Origin: Alphaproteobacteria bacterium
GTDB taxonomy: Bacteria; Pseudomonadota; Alphaproteobacteria; UBA9655
Reading direction: 5' to 3'
Length of the DNA stretch: 64,000 bases
Assembly (NCBI GenBank): GCA_020049895.1
Contig: JAGVLE010000017.1
Location: 28,766-92,765 of the forward strand
The notes beneath the pieces were generated by a model. That model saw only the letters and a list, made by a program, of their open reading frames with translations, did no database searches and had not been told where the DNA came from. Both the position numbers and the translations under genes were made by a program. Shown here one piece after another: positions 26,123 to 35,816 of the stretch (position 1 is the first letter of the stretch; every line of letters starts with the position of its first letter).

Positions 26123-27160
26123 TTACGATTGATAGGCGTACATAAAATGGTAACAAATATGCGAAGTAACTCGGTGTCGGCTAAATGTTCGAAGACGTCC
26201 ATCTGGATCAACAAGAAAATACTGTACTCCGGGCGTTAACCCTGTTTCTTGTGAAGAGTAAAACCTTCTAATAATTTCTTCTTCAAGTCTTTGCGTGTAT
26301 AAGAGGTCTTTCTCTTTTGTAGACAAGCCCTCTTCTTTTCTACACACGCCTTTTTCTTTTATACATACGCCTGCTTTGTTGTTTTCCCAAGGCCCTTCAG
26401 ATGCATGAAGACCACATTTATTGCACATACCTTCCCGTTGAAAGTCGGCAAGAGTACTGGCATTTTCCGAAGAAACAGAAGGAGAGCTAAACCCAGACCT
26501 ATCAAATATTTCCCAAGATCGTGGATACGCAAGAGATGCGAACGTATCCACGCAGCGAAGGGACTTACTAACACTTGAATCTGTTTGTCCCTCACCTATA
26601 AAACATTGAAAAGAGTTGACGATTTTTTCATCCCCCACACGAAGGTCTACCCCACGGCCAATTCGGTTTACCTCAGGCGCCCATTGATTAACCATTGTTT
26701 GAAAAATATTTTCCGCATACATTTCCCAAGCTTCAGGTGTAAAGCAATAGCCCAACTCTGCCACGCTTGGATATTTTCCAACACACACCTCAATATAACC
26801 GATTTTTTTATCGGTTTGTGAGTCAAGAAACGTCATGGAAACGGTTGGCTGCCCCTTCTTCAAACGCTGAGTCCATGTGGCTAACTTAGCCGCTGTTCCC
26901 TCCTTAGAAAGGTTTGTCCGCGCTGACAGCCCCCTAACAGTATTTGGATCTGCTGCTATCTGAGTGTAAAAAGGAACATCAAAGCGAAAGCGATCTACGT
27001 GCCGTGCCTCCCATCCTTCCCCGTGGATGGAGATTCGCAACCCCTTTGGCTCTTCCAGATTCTCATATGAGAAAATCTTAGGTTCAAATACAGACTTTCC
27101 CTCTGACCCTAGGGTTAAAATCAACGAGAAACACACAACCACTTGAAGTAATTTTAACAT
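26123..27160 (-). CDS. Secreted protein with a GNAT-like acetyltransferase domain
   Basis: The 345-residue protein has a clear signal peptide (about residues 1-21). The middle (about 45-230) follows the order of RimJ-like GNAT enzymes: an FYTQIAADPNTV segment, KKIGYIEVCVG, AELGYCFTPEAWEMY, and a final SWEIFDRSGF helix-strand. The usual acetyl-CoA loop (Q/RxxGxG/A) is not evident, so activity is uncertain. A C-terminal region adds a CxxC pair (MCNKCG) and short charged repeats near 270-290. An exported GNAT fold would be unusual and could act in a host cell (inference). Confidence 0.65.
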   Translation of the reverse strand: MLKLLQVVVCFSLILTLGSEGKSVFEPKIFSYENLEEPKGLRISIHGEGWEARHVDRFRFDVPFYTQIAADPNTVRGLSARTNLSKEGTAAKLATWTQRLKKGQPTVSMTFLDSQTDKKIGYIEVCVGKYPSVAELGYCFTPEAWEMYAENIFQTMVNQWAPEVNRIGRGVDLRVGDEKIVNSFQCFIGEGQTDSSVSKSLRCVDTFASLAYPRSWEIFDRSGFSSPSVSSENASTLADFQREGMCNKCGLHASEGPWENNKAGVCIKEKGVCRKEEGLSTKEKDLLYTQRLEEEIIRRFYSSQETGLTPGVQYFLVDPDGRLRTFSRHRVTSHICYHFMYAYQS

Positions 27161-27279
27161 ATTTTCCTTTTTAACTTATCTTCTTTTGATACAGTAGACA
27201 TAAAATAAAAAAATTTATAAATCAATCCTCAAAATGAAAAATTGTCCTTAACTATACATATTATCTGATCAAAAAGGGC

Positions 27280-28563
27280 TTAGCAATGGACTGTGCGTTC
27301 AAAAAATCCAACAACCTCAAGATGGGGAGTCCAATAAAACTGGTCTACAGGAGTGACGTTTTTAAGGATATACCCTCCTTGTTCAAGTAGGCGTGCATCT
27401 CTCGCAAATGTTTCAGGGTTGCAAGAAACATAGCAAACTTTTGGAATAGAGCTAGATGCGAGTTGCTGGACTTGGGCTTGAGCGCCAGCCCGTGGGGGAT
27501 TCATCACTGCAAAAGCATATTTACTTAATTCTTGTGAGAGAAGTGGTTGTTGATAAAGGTTTCTAGGAGCGACAGTGATCGGGCGATTGTTTTTTTCTGC
27601 GGCCTCATCAAGACCCTGAATCGCCTGATGATCTGAGTCATACCCTTCCATCTTACACTGTTTACTCAGCGGCAATGTAAACGTTCCTCTGCCACAAAAC
27701 AAATCTATACCTAGGCTAGAAGGTTCAATCGTTCCCATACACTTGAGGACTAGGTCTGTTAGTATCTGATCGGAAAGCGCACTTGCCTGCAAAAACTCTC
27801 CAGCTTGAACAAAAACGTGATCCCCTTCAAACGTTACATAGGGTTTTTCTGTTTCCAAGATTGTTTTGAGGCTACCGTCCTCCTTTACAGAAAGACGAAT
27901 AATTCCATGATCTTTAGCAAATGCTATTAATAGAGATTCTTGATCTGAGGTTAGGGATGAACAGTCTCCCCTCCTCTCCATTATCATATCAATTCCATTT
28001 GCCGCAGCTAATAGGAAAACATTTACCTTTTGATTAGACTCCAGAACCTGGAAAAGCATGTTTTTAAGAGGACTCAAGAGCACAGATAATGTGGGTTCTA
28101 AAACCAAACATGCATCAATATTAATAATCTGATGGGATCCAAAGCGACGAAACCCTAGAAAGATCTGATTGTTTTTTTTAACAACCTCAAAACTTCCACG
28201 GCGTCTATGCCCATTAGGAACGATTATTAAATCATTGATGGTCGTATAGATTTGTTGGGCACTTAAAGCTTGGGTGATCAAATTTATTTTAAAATTACGA
28301 TAGGTTTCTGGATTTAAGTGTTGGAGCAAGCATCCTCCACATGTTCCAAAATAAGGACATGGTGGGGTGGCTCGCATGGGCGAGGGCTCAGTAATTTCTG
28401 TCAGGGTACAATTTGATTGATGACGGTATTTATGCCGTTCAAACGCCACACCTTCACCCGGTAAGGTATAGGGAAGAGTTACGGTTCCTTGCTCCGTATA
28501 CCCAACGCCCAAACCATCCCGATTCAAAGCCGTAATTTTACAGTGTGCACGCTCAACGATCAC
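27280..28563 (-). CDS. Class I RNA (uracil-C5)-methyltransferase, TrmA/RlmD family
   Basis: The 427-residue protein has an N-terminal TRAM-like beta domain (about 1-55) and an iron-sulfur-type cysteine cluster in CPYFGTCGGCLLQH near residue 70. A SAM-binding motif (GIDLFCGRGTFTLPL, near 290) and the catalytic SCNPETFARD near 385 follow. The enzyme would make m5U in 23S rRNA or tRNA, and RlmC, RlmD and TrmA cannot be separated by eye. NPPRAGAQ near 345 is the conserved NPPR motif. It stands alone. Confidence 0.9.
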   Translation of the reverse strand: MIVERAHCKITALNRDGLGVGYTEQGTVTLPYTLPGEGVAFERHKYRHQSNCTLTEITEPSPMRATPPCPYFGTCGGCLLQHLNPETYRNFKINLITQALSAQQIYTTINDLIIVPNGHRRRGSFEVVKKNNQIFLGFRRFGSHQIINIDACLVLEPTLSVLLSPLKNMLFQVLESNQKVNVFLLAAANGIDMIMERRGDCSSLTSDQESLLIAFAKDHGIIRLSVKEDGSLKTILETEKPYVTFEGDHVFVQAGEFLQASALSDQILTDLVLKCMGTIEPSSLGIDLFCGRGTFTLPLSKQCKMEGYDSDHQAIQGLDEAAEKNNRPITVAPRNLYQQPLLSQELSKYAFAVMNPPRAGAQAQVQQLASSSIPKVCYVSCNPETFARDARLLEQGGYILKNVTPVDQFYWTPHLEVVGFFERTVHC

Positions 28564-28689
28564 GCAAACACCCTCTCAAGCCTCTGTAACAACAAGCTTC
28601 CCTCTAATTGTTTTAAGTTATCCTTACTGTTAGGAAGAAACTCTTTTTTTGAAGTTGCTGCAAGCTTAAACTATTTAAACTATGTTGTC

Positions 28690-28724
28690 ATAAGCTACCT
28701 CCAGCAGAGCTGGAAGTAGCTTAT
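28690..28724. terminator. Strong hairpin, 16-bp stem, possible terminator
   Basis: Bases 28690-28705 pair with 28709-28724 around loop AGA, with one mismatch. It lies downstream of the minus-strand gene 28750-29049. No T-tract follows on that strand, while the plus side is followed by moderately T-rich sequence. It may terminate or stabilise transcripts. Confidence 0.45.
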
Positions 28725-28749
28725 TTAGGCTTTAGTTTCTAATTATTTT

Positions 28750-29049
28750 TTAAGCTTTTACAAGCTTTCCATCATGATTATTGTATGAACTCAGAGGTTC
28801 ATCAGGGGCAGTTGCTGAAAAAGTAATTTTATTTTGCACTAAAGCTCCCTTGTCAGATTTACAAGCAGCCGTTAATATACATGTTTCCATTTTTTTCCCC
28901 GTTTGACTCATGATAATGCTTTCACATGTTTTTAATATATTCCCCTCAGGCATTTCACAGTCTTTTTCTACTTCTGCTTGTATTGCCTTTACATGGCCAT
29001 TTATCAGCAAAATTTCTGTTAAAACACAGATCAATAACTTTACTTTCAT
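28750..29049 (-). CDS. Small secreted protein, possible cyanovirin-N-like (CVNH) lectin domain
   Basis: The 99-residue protein has a signal peptide (about 1-24). The mature part reads EGNILKTCESI, then LTAACKSDKG, then a polar strand region and NNHDGKLV. The sequence G-N-x-x-x-T-C ... A-x-C-K ... N-x-D-G-x-L matches the layout of half of a cyanovirin-N homology domain. That family binds mannose-rich glycans in fungi, plants and some bacteria. The assignment is by pattern only and needs a profile search. AAGGAG lies before the ATG. Confidence 0.5.
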   Translation of the reverse strand: MKVKLLICVLTEILLINGHVKAIQAEVEKDCEMPEGNILKTCESIIMSQTGKKMETCILTAACKSDKGALVQNKITFSATAPDEPLSSYNNHDGKLVKA

Positions 29050-29120
29050 ACGCAGTCTCCTTATTTTTCAATTCGTATATTTATATATGAACATACAAAA
29101 AAATACTTAAATATCTTAAA

Positions 29121-29594
29121 TTACAAAGCATGAAGCATTTTCCTCAAATAGAGCTTCTCCGCTGGCCCATCGTTATGGTACCCAAGCGCGTTATAAAACG
29201 CATGAGTTCCCTCTTTTGCGCGACGAGCTCCAGAGGTAAGTTCAATGACACAAGGCCGTAAGGTTTCGACACTCTTTTCAACAAACTGCATAAGTGCCTT
29301 TCCAACGCCTTGTCCTCTGTAATTCGAATCCACAATAAGGCCCTCAATTCGAATACGCTGATAAGGAATCACCAAAGAAAAACTCTGAGACCAAGCAATG
29401 ACCCCCTGTATACTAGACGATTGTCCAGCAACAGAAATTCCATACCCTGGTTGGCGTAAAAAGAGGTGGAAACGCTCTTCAAATTCTTCCTGATCCTGCG
29501 GATACCCCAGCTGCTCCATTAATGGCAATATCTGAGAAATATCTTCAAGAAGTGCATGGCGAATGGAGGTGTTTTTCTTCATCTTTTTTCCCAT
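29121..29594 (-). CDS. GNAT family N-acetyltransferase
   Basis: The 157-residue protein has a typical GNAT layout. An N-terminal substrate region (RHALLEDISQILPLMEQLGYP) is followed by the acetyl-CoA binding motif RGQGVGKALMQFV near residue 95 and a final HAFYNALGY near 140. The substrate is unknown. Two start codons are possible, ATG 29594 and ATG 29582, four codons apart. The second has GGGA at reasonable spacing. It diverges from the DUF1937 gene. Confidence 0.85.
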   Translation of the reverse strand: MGKKMKKNTSIRHALLEDISQILPLMEQLGYPQDQEEFEERFHLFLRQPGYGISVAGQSSSIQGVIAWSQSFSLVIPYQRIRIEGLIVDSNYRGQGVGKALMQFVEKSVETLRPCVIELTSGARRAKEGTHAFYNALGYHNDGPAEKLYLRKMLHAL

Positions 29595-29686
29595 TTACGT
29601 GGTGCTCAATTTGGTCAATAAGACGCCTTTATTGTTCCTATCAGACAGATTATAATGCTAAAAAACATCCCTGGAGGACTTATTTT

Positions 29687-30100
29687 ATGCATCAAGGATT
29701 CTATTATCTCGCCATCCCTTATCAGGGGACAGAAGAACAGCAGGAAGCACGCACAGAACTTTCCTTCACAGCAGCCACCGAATGCCTTCGTCAAGGCATT
29801 CACCTCTTTGCTCCCCTTATTTATGTAAACAAGATTGCAGATAGGCTCGGCCTAAATTTAGAGCAGAGACGAGACATTGTCATGCCATATCTGTTAGATT
29901 TTCTAAAGGTTTCAAAAGGGTTGCTTTTAGTAACAGCAGATGGCTGGAAGACATCCTGGGGAGTCAAACAAGAGTTGTTATGTTGCGTAGAACATTCCAT
30001 TCCTGTGTTTAAAATCGCCCCAGAACAGCTTTATGAAGAGCTCACACCTCTCTTGGAAGTTCCTTTAAACCAACAGGCACTTAAAGACCTTTTAGGATAA
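29687..30100 (+). CDS. DUF1937 family protein
   Basis: From the ATG at 29687, which has GGAGG nine bases upstream, the protein is 137 residues and begins with YYLAIPYQG. It continues with an alpha/beta pattern (GIHLFAPLIYV, SKGLLLVTADGWKTSWGV) characteristic of DUF1937, a group related in fold to nucleoside 2-deoxyribosyltransferase-like proteins. The biochemical role is not established. An in-frame ATG far upstream (29522) overlaps the divergent GNAT gene and is rejected. It lies 85 bases before valS. Confidence 0.7.
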   Translation: MHQGFYYLAIPYQGTEEQQEARTELSFTAATECLRQGIHLFAPLIYVNKIADRLGLNLEQRRDIVMPYLLDFLKVSKGLLLVTADGWKTSWGVKQELLCCVEHSIPVFKIAPEQLYEELTPLLEVPLNQQALKDLLG

Positions 30101-30185
30101 ACTTACACCCTCTCCCCCTCTTTACTCTTTTCCGCATCTATGATGTAGTGACCGATATGTTTTTTAAGGAAATACAAAGGGTCAC

Positions 30186-32843
30186 ATGCTAGATAAAAAT
30201 TTCTCTCCCGCCACTGTTGAAGCAAAAATTTATAAGGCATGGGAAGACTCTGGACTGATGGTTGCCAATCCTACCTCCACAGCTGATCCCTATACGATTA
30301 TGATGCCACCCCCGAATATTACGGGAAGCCTGCATATGGGGCATGCCTTTACCTTTACTCTGCAAGATGTCCTTATTCGATTTCACCGATTGCTAGGACA
30401 AGACGTTCTCTGGCAACCCGGCACGGACAGCGCCAGCCTTTCCACCCAAGTCATGGTTGAAAGACACCTCGAGACGGAAGGAACAGACCGCCGTTCTCTA
30501 GGACGAGAGAAGTTCGTTGAGCGGGTGTGGCAATGGAAAGAAGAAAAAGGAAGCATGATCACAGAGCAGCTACGACGTTTAGGTGCTGTGCCAGACTGGA
30601 GCCGTGAGTGCTTTACGATGGATGAAGGGCTCAGCTATGCAGTACGCTATGTCTTTGTGGAACTTCATCGCCAGGGTCTGATTTATAAAGACAAACGGTT
30701 AATTAACTGGGATCCAAAACTACAAACCACCCTGTCAGATCTGGAAGTGGAAACCAAAGAGCTCCAAGGAACGATATATTATTTTCGTTACCCATTGGAG
30801 GGTAATGACACTCACTCTATTACTATTGCTACCAGCCGCCCTGAAACCGTCTTTGGGGATGTGGCGGTGGCGGTCCATCCTGAAGATGAGCGCTATCAAC
30901 ACCTCATTGGCCAGAATTTGCGCCATCCGCTCACTCGTAAATTGATCCCTATTGTGGGGGATCTCCACGCCGATCCCGAGAAATTTACAGGAGCCGTCAA
31001 AATTACGCCTGCCCATGATTTTAATGACTTTGAGGTTGGGCGTCGGCATGGCCTTCCCATGATTAATATTCTGGATGAGGCAGCTCGTCTTAATGATAAT
31101 GTACCAGAGGCTTATCAAGGGCTTGATCGATTCGTGGCGCGCAAACGCGTTATTGAAGACATGCACGAACTGGGATTATTTGAAAAAGAAGAAGACGCTG
31201 TCATTCCCACCCCCCACGGAGAAAAATCAGATGTGGTGATTGAGCCCTGGTTGATGGATCAATGGTATGTAGATGCAGCCACCTTAGCAAAACCTGCCAT
31301 CAAGGCAGTGGAGCAAGGAAAGACAAAATTTTTCCCTCAATTTTGGGAAAATACTTATTTTGAATGGCTTAGGAATATCCAACCCTGGTGTATTTCTCGA
31401 CAATTGTGGTGGGGCCATAGAATTCCTGTGTGGTATGGGCCCGACGGCAAGGTTTTCGTTGCTATGAATGAAGAGGATGCTTATGCGGATGCAAAGGCCT
31501 TTTATAAAGAGGATGTTGTCCTGACCCAAGAAGAAGACGCCTTAGACACCTGGTTTTCCTCGGGCCTTTGGCCATTTTCTACCCTTGGGTGGCCCACAGA
31601 AACGCCAGAGCTTGCACGATACTATCCAACAGATGTGTTGATCACAGGCCACGATATTATCTTTTTCTGGGTTGCGCGCATGATGATGATGGGCCTTCAC
31701 TTCACAGGAAAAGTGCCTTTTAAAACAGTCTACATCAATGCTCTTGTGCGAGATGAAAAAGGGAAAAAAATGTCCAAAACAAAGGGCAATGTTGTGGACC
31801 CCGTTATTTTGATTGATGCTTATGGTGCAGATGCATTGCGATTTACATTGGCAGCCCTTGCCGTCCCTGGTCGAGACGTAAAATTCTCTAAAGACCAGGT
31901 GGAAGGCTACCGCAACTTTGGGACAAAATTATGGAATGCCGCTCGCTTTGCAGAAATGAATGAGTGCCAATTTAACCCAGCCTTTAATCCTAAAATCCTT
32001 CAGGTTTCTGTCAACCGCTGGATTGTTGCAGAAGTTGCAAGTCTTTCTTGTCAAATAAAAGAAGCCCTTGAAACTTATAAATTCAATGAAGCAGCCCAGG
32101 CTTTGTATCATTTTGTTTGGGGAACATTTTGTGACTGGTATCTTGAATTTTGCAAACCAAAATTCGCAAGTACAGGAGCTGAGAAAACAGAAACCCAGCA
32201 GACAGTTGCCTATATTCTGGATCAAATTTTACGTCTTTTGCATCCCTTTATGCCCTATATGACAGAAGTTTTATGGGAACATCTTCACCCCAAGCAGGGC
32301 CTTTTGATGGGGGCACGTTGGCCTGAAGACGAGGCAATATCCTATCCTCTCGAAAGCCAAGACATTCGCTGGCTTATTCAAATGATTACAGAAATCCGCC
32401 GCGTTCGAACAGAAATGAATATTCCTGTGGCAGTATTTCTGACGCTAAGCATTTATGAGGCCTCCCCCGAAACCCATCGCCGAGTGACGTTCTATGAGGA
32501 CCTCTTGTTCAAACTTGCCCGCCTTGATCATGTCAAAGTGTTTGCAGATTCCCTCCCTGCTGAAGCTGCTAAGGGTGTGGCGCAAGCGATTGTGGAAGAA
32601 GCCACGCTTGTTCTCCCCCTCGGAAACACTATCGATGTAAAGGCTGAAAAGGAACGCCTGCAAAAAGAGCTCGTGAAAACCCAACAAGAAGTAGACGCCC
32701 TCACCAGCAAACTCGGGAACAAAGACTTTGTTGCCCGTGCTCCGCAAGATATTGTGGAAACCCAACAACAACGTTTGAAGGCAGCTCAACTTGCTGTCCA
32801 AAAGCTAGAAACAGCCTTAAAAAAGCTAGAGGGTGCTGAGTAA
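30186..32843 (+). CDS. valS: Valyl-tRNA synthetase
   Basis: The 885-residue class I synthetase contains PPPNITGSLHMGHAF (HIGH motif, near residue 46) and GKKMSKTKGN (KMSKS, near 527). Between them is an editing domain with ATSRPETVFGD near 218. The C-terminal 70 residues form a coiled coil (LQKELVKTQQEVDALTSKL), as expected for ValS. It attaches valine to tRNA-Val and hydrolyses mischarged threonine. It converges with infC across a strong hairpin. Confidence 0.98.
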   Translation: MLDKNFSPATVEAKIYKAWEDSGLMVANPTSTADPYTIMMPPPNITGSLHMGHAFTFTLQDVLIRFHRLLGQDVLWQPGTDSASLSTQVMVERHLETEGTDRRSLGREKFVERVWQWKEEKGSMITEQLRRLGAVPDWSRECFTMDEGLSYAVRYVFVELHRQGLIYKDKRLINWDPKLQTTLSDLEVETKELQGTIYYFRYPLEGNDTHSITIATSRPETVFGDVAVAVHPEDERYQHLIGQNLRHPLTRKLIPIVGDLHADPEKFTGAVKITPAHDFNDFEVGRRHGLPMINILDEAARLNDNVPEAYQGLDRFVARKRVIEDMHELGLFEKEEDAVIPTPHGEKSDVVIEPWLMDQWYVDAATLAKPAIKAVEQGKTKFFPQFWENTYFEWLRNIQPWCISRQLWWGHRIPVWYGPDGKVFVAMNEEDAYADAKAFYKEDVVLTQEEDALDTWFSSGLWPFSTLGWPTETPELARYYPTDVLITGHDIIFFWVARMMMMGLHFTGKVPFKTVYINALVRDEKGKKMSKTKGNVVDPVILIDAYGADALRFTLAALAVPGRDVKFSKDQVEGYRNFGTKLWNAARFAEMNECQFNPAFNPKILQVSVNRWIVAEVASLSCQIKEALETYKFNEAAQALYHFVWGTFCDWYLEFCKPKFASTGAEKTETQQTVAYILDQILRLLHPFMPYMTEVLWEHLHPKQGLLMGARWPEDEAISYPLESQDIRWLIQMITEIRRVRTEMNIPVAVFLTLSIYEASPETHRRVTFYEDLLFKLARLDHVKVFADSLPAEAAKGVAQAIVEEATLVLPLGNTIDVKAEKERLQKELVKTQQEVDALTSKLGNKDFVARAPQDIVETQQQRLKAAQLAVQKLETALKKLEGAE

Positions 32844-32884
32844 ATTCAGATAAGGGAACGATTAGGTTTTAGATTGCCTAAATC

Positions 32885-32905
32885 CCACGGGCGTGAAGCC
32901 CGTGG
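32885..32905. terminator. Hairpin between convergent valS and infC
   Basis: CCACGGGC (32885-32892) pairs perfectly with GCCCGTGG (32898-32905) around loop GTGAA. No T-tract follows on either strand. Position between two convergent 3' ends suggests a bidirectional terminator. The sequence also resembles the end hairpins of IS200/IS605-type elements, so an insertion remnant is possible. Confidence 0.5.
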
Positions 32906-32928
32906 TGATTCAGATTGAAAATGTGGTA

Positions 32929-33471
32929 TTACTTTACGGGACCAAGGATCATGATCATCCGCTTTCCTTCAAGTTTAGGGAACTGCTCTACCTTAGCAAT
33001 ATCCTCCAAAGTAGCTTTAACCCTATTAAGAACTTCTGTTCCTAAGTCTTGGTGAGACATTTCACGACCACGGAATCTCAGAGTAACCTTTAGCTTATCG
33101 CCTTCTTCAATAAATTTGCGAGCACTGCGCATTTTAACATCAAAGTCATGTTTATCAATGACAGGGCGCAGTTGAATTTCTTTGACCTCAATCACTTTTT
33201 GCTTTTTGCGCATTTCAGCACGACGCTTTTGCTCCTCAAATTTATATTTCCCATAATCAAGGATTTTACAAACAGGAGGATCCGCATGAGGAGAAACCTC
33301 AACGAGATCGAGCCCAACGCTGTAGGCACGCTCTAAAGCTTCTGTATGGGATAAAACACCAGCCATCTCTCCATTTTCATCCACAAGGCGGACTTTTGGA
33401 GCGGAAATTTTTTCATTGACGCGAGGCCCATCTTGATGGGGCGCTTTGTCTTCTCGGGTAATTCTAGTTAT
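32929..33471 (-). CDS. infC: Translation initiation factor IF-3, probable ATA start
   Basis: The 180-residue protein has the IF-3 N-domain ([20 protein letters not shown]), the lysine-rich linker near 85-95 ([22 protein letters not shown]), and the C-domain ([16 protein letters not shown]). No ATG or GTG is available at the expected N-terminus. AAAGGAG lies eight bases before ATA at 33471-33469, and that ATA overlaps the thrS stop (ATAA). A TTG two codons upstream sits too close to the ribosome-binding site. Non-canonical infC starts are known to allow IF-3 autoregulation. rpmI/rplT do not follow. Confidence 0.93.
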   Translation of the reverse strand: MTRITREDKAPHQDGPRVNEKISAPKVRLVDENGEMAGVLSHTEALERAYSVGLDLVEVSPHADPPVCKILDYGKYKFEEQKRRAEMRKKQKVIEVKEIQLRPVIDKHDFDVKMRSARKFIEEGDKLKVTLRFRGREMSHQDLGTEVLNRVKATLEDIAKVEQFPKLEGKRMIMILGPVK

Positions 33472-35408
33472 GTACAAGTCTCCTTTAGTTGTTGGCTTTT
33501 ATGAGGCGGAAGTGCCTCTTTCTTTAGTTTAGTAATGACTGCATCCAGGGTAAGAATTTCCTGGGCTTCTCCCCCCAATTTTCGTACCGCTACAGATCCA
33601 GCCTCGGCCTCTTTTTTCCCTATAACAAGAATATAAGGGACTTTTTGAAGGCTTAACTCACGAATTTTATAGTTAATTTTTTCATTCCTTAAATCGCTCT
33701 CAACACGCAATCCTGCTTCCTTAAGCTTATTGATTACATCTTGTGCATACGCATCTGCTTCTTGCGTAATCGTAGCAACAGCGACCTGCACAGGCGCAAT
33801 CCACAAAGGAAACTTACCTGCATAATGCTCAATAAAGATAGCTAAAAAGCGCTCAAAGGTTCCAAGGATTGCCCGATGAAGCATCACAGGACGATGTTTT
33901 TGTCCATCCTCTCCAACATAAGAAGCGTCAAGCCTCTCTGGAAGAACGAAATCCAACTGAAGCGTTCCACACTGCCATTCTCGACCTATCGCATCTTTCA
34001 GGACAAATTCAAGTTTTGGGCCATAAAAAGCGCCCTCTCCTTTGTTGAGAGTATAGGTAAGACCAGCAGCCTTTGCCCCTTCCTCAAGGTGGGCTTCTGC
34101 CTTATCCCACACCTTATCCTCACCAGCACGCACCGGCGGGCGATCAGAAAATCGCACAATTATCTCATCAAATCCTAGTTCTTTATAAACTTCTTGAAGG
34201 AGTTTACAAAACTTTTGGGTTTCTTGTTTAACCTGCTCTTCTGTGCAAAAAATATGTGCATCATCTTGTACAAAACTTCTCACACGGGTTATACCGTGAA
34301 GGGCGCCCGAAGGCTCGTTTCGCATGCACGATCCAAATTCAGCCATACGAAGGGGAAGGTCACGGTAACTCTTAATTCCTTGTCGAAAAATTTGAACATG
34401 ACAAGGGCAATTCATGGGTTTTAGAGCAAGAACTTTATCTTCATCTTGAACCGTAAACATGTTCTCTCGGAACTTTTCCCAGTGACCTGAATCTTCCCAG
34501 AGGGAGCGATCCACAAGCTGTGGCGTTTTAACTTCCACATAGTCTTCCGCAGCAATTTTATCGCGAATATAGTTTTCCAATAACCGATAAAGCGTCCATC
34601 CTTTTGGGTGCCAAAACACACTTCCAATAGCTTCTTCTTGCATATGGAAGAGATCCATCTCTTTTCCGATACGACGGTGATCACGTTTTTCAGCTTCTTC
34701 AAGACGTGTTAAGTAATCTTGGAGGTCTTTTTCATTTGACCACGCTGTTCCATATACCCGCTGGAGAACAGGGTTTTTAGGATCTCCACGCCAGTAAGCA
34801 CCTGCAAGCTTTGTGAGCTTAAAAGCGTGCCCTAACTTACCCGTTGAGGGAAGATGAGGACCTCGACACAAATCCACAAAGTCGCCTTGGCGATACAAGG
34901 TAATTTCATCTGTTCCTGGCAAATCCCTTATAATTTCCGCCTTAAAAAACTCACCGATATCTTTGAAAAAGTGAATAGCTTTTTGCCTATCCCAAACTTC
35001 TCGCGTCACAGGCTCGTCCCGATTGACAATGTCATGCATACGCGCTTCAAGGCGCTCTAAATCCTCAGGGGTAAAGGATTTTTCTCGATAGAGGTCATAA
35101 TAAAAACCATTTTCAATGGAAGGCCCAATGGTAATTTGTGTCTCTGGATACAGCTCTTTTACAGCTTCAGCAAATACATGGGCCGCATCATGGCGCAGAA
35201 TATCAAGTCCTGTGCCTGTTGGGCGCGTAATGACTTCCAAAAGAGTGTCTTTCTCAAGCGGGCGAGTAAGATCCCACAATTCTTCACCTACGCGAACGGC
35301 AACGGCTTCTTTTGCAAGACTTACACTGATGTTTTTTGCAACTTCCCACCCTGTGGTTCCTTTAGGAAACTGGCGCTCAGCACCATCAGGAAATCGAACT
35401 GTAATCAT
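33468..35408 (-). CDS. thrS: Threonyl-tRNA synthetase
   Basis: The 646-residue class II enzyme has an N-terminal TGS domain (about 1-60), the editing domain with [12 protein letters not shown] near 75, the catalytic core ([17 protein letters not shown] near 363; [20 protein letters not shown] near 515), and the C-terminal anticodon-binding domain. It charges tRNA-Thr, including the CGT isoacceptor at 11761. Its stop codon overlaps the probable infC start, so thrS-infC is a coupled pair. Confidence 0.98.
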   Translation of the reverse strand: MITVRFPDGAERQFPKGTTGWEVAKNISVSLAKEAVAVRVGEELWDLTRPLEKDTLLEVITRPTGTGLDILRHDAAHVFAEAVKELYPETQITIGPSIENGFYYDLYREKSFTPEDLERLEARMHDIVNRDEPVTREVWDRQKAIHFFKDIGEFFKAEIIRDLPGTDEITLYRQGDFVDLCRGPHLPSTGKLGHAFKLTKLAGAYWRGDPKNPVLQRVYGTAWSNEKDLQDYLTRLEEAEKRDHRRIGKEMDLFHMQEEAIGSVFWHPKGWTLYRLLENYIRDKIAAEDYVEVKTPQLVDRSLWEDSGHWEKFRENMFTVQDEDKVLALKPMNCPCHVQIFRQGIKSYRDLPLRMAEFGSCMRNEPSGALHGITRVRSFVQDDAHIFCTEEQVKQETQKFCKLLQEVYKELGFDEIIVRFSDRPPVRAGEDKVWDKAEAHLEEGAKAAGLTYTLNKGEGAFYGPKLEFVLKDAIGREWQCGTLQLDFVLPERLDASYVGEDGQKHRPVMLHRAILGTFERFLAIFIEHYAGKFPLWIAPVQVAVATITQEADAYAQDVINKLKEAGLRVESDLRNEKINYKIRELSLQKVPYILVIGKKEAEAGSVAVRKLGGEAQEILTLDAVITKLKKEALPPHKSQQLKETCT

Positions 35409-35512
35409 TTTAACATCTCTTTTATCCTATTGTATCGGATTCATAGCAGGCATCAATTTTTCTAATTGGCCACAGATAGGAAAAAGAGAGAGGGGAAAGA
35501 AATAAAAACAAG

Positions 35513-35650
35513 CTAAGACGGGAGGTTTTCATTGGGAACTATCTTTTCAATACGCGCTGATGGCGCTGGGATTCCCCAAAAAGCAAGGACGAGTAAACCA
35601 CCCACAATAAGCAGCCCCATAATTCCCCACAAAGCACGAACAAGTGTCAT
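35513..35650 (-). CDS. Small single-pass membrane protein (45 aa)
   Basis: A 45-codon frame starts at the ATG 35650-35648 with GGAG five bases upstream and ends at TAG 35513. Residues 8-28 form one membrane segment (IMGLLIVGGLLVLAFWG), followed by IPAPSARIEKIVP. I recall similar short proteins ending FWxIPAPxxxVEKVIP in alphaproteobacteria, which supports it being real. Function unknown. It lies just upstream of thrS on the same strand. Confidence 0.65.
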   Translation of the reverse strand: MTLVRALWGIMGLLIVGGLLVLAFWGIPAPSARIEKIVPNENLPS

Positions 35651-35816
35651 TAAGCTCTCCGTTACATTAACAAGAAAATTTTACCCTAAAATTGAGAGAA
35701 CCTCAAGAGAAGGATAAAATTTTTCTGCGGGCTCTCATTCTTTCTCTCAGGAAGACCAAAGAATGCAACACAGAACCATTGCCTCTGGTTGAGAGGTGGC
35801 TTAAATCACCGCATAT

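Noticed and set aside
30735..31166. Long antisense open frame within valS
   Set aside because: It is the mirror of a strongly coding gene, with no ribosome-binding site or domain.
33472..33477. TTG start for infC
   Set aside because: It lies only two bases from the ribosome-binding site; ATA at 33471 has normal spacing and overlaps the thrS stop.
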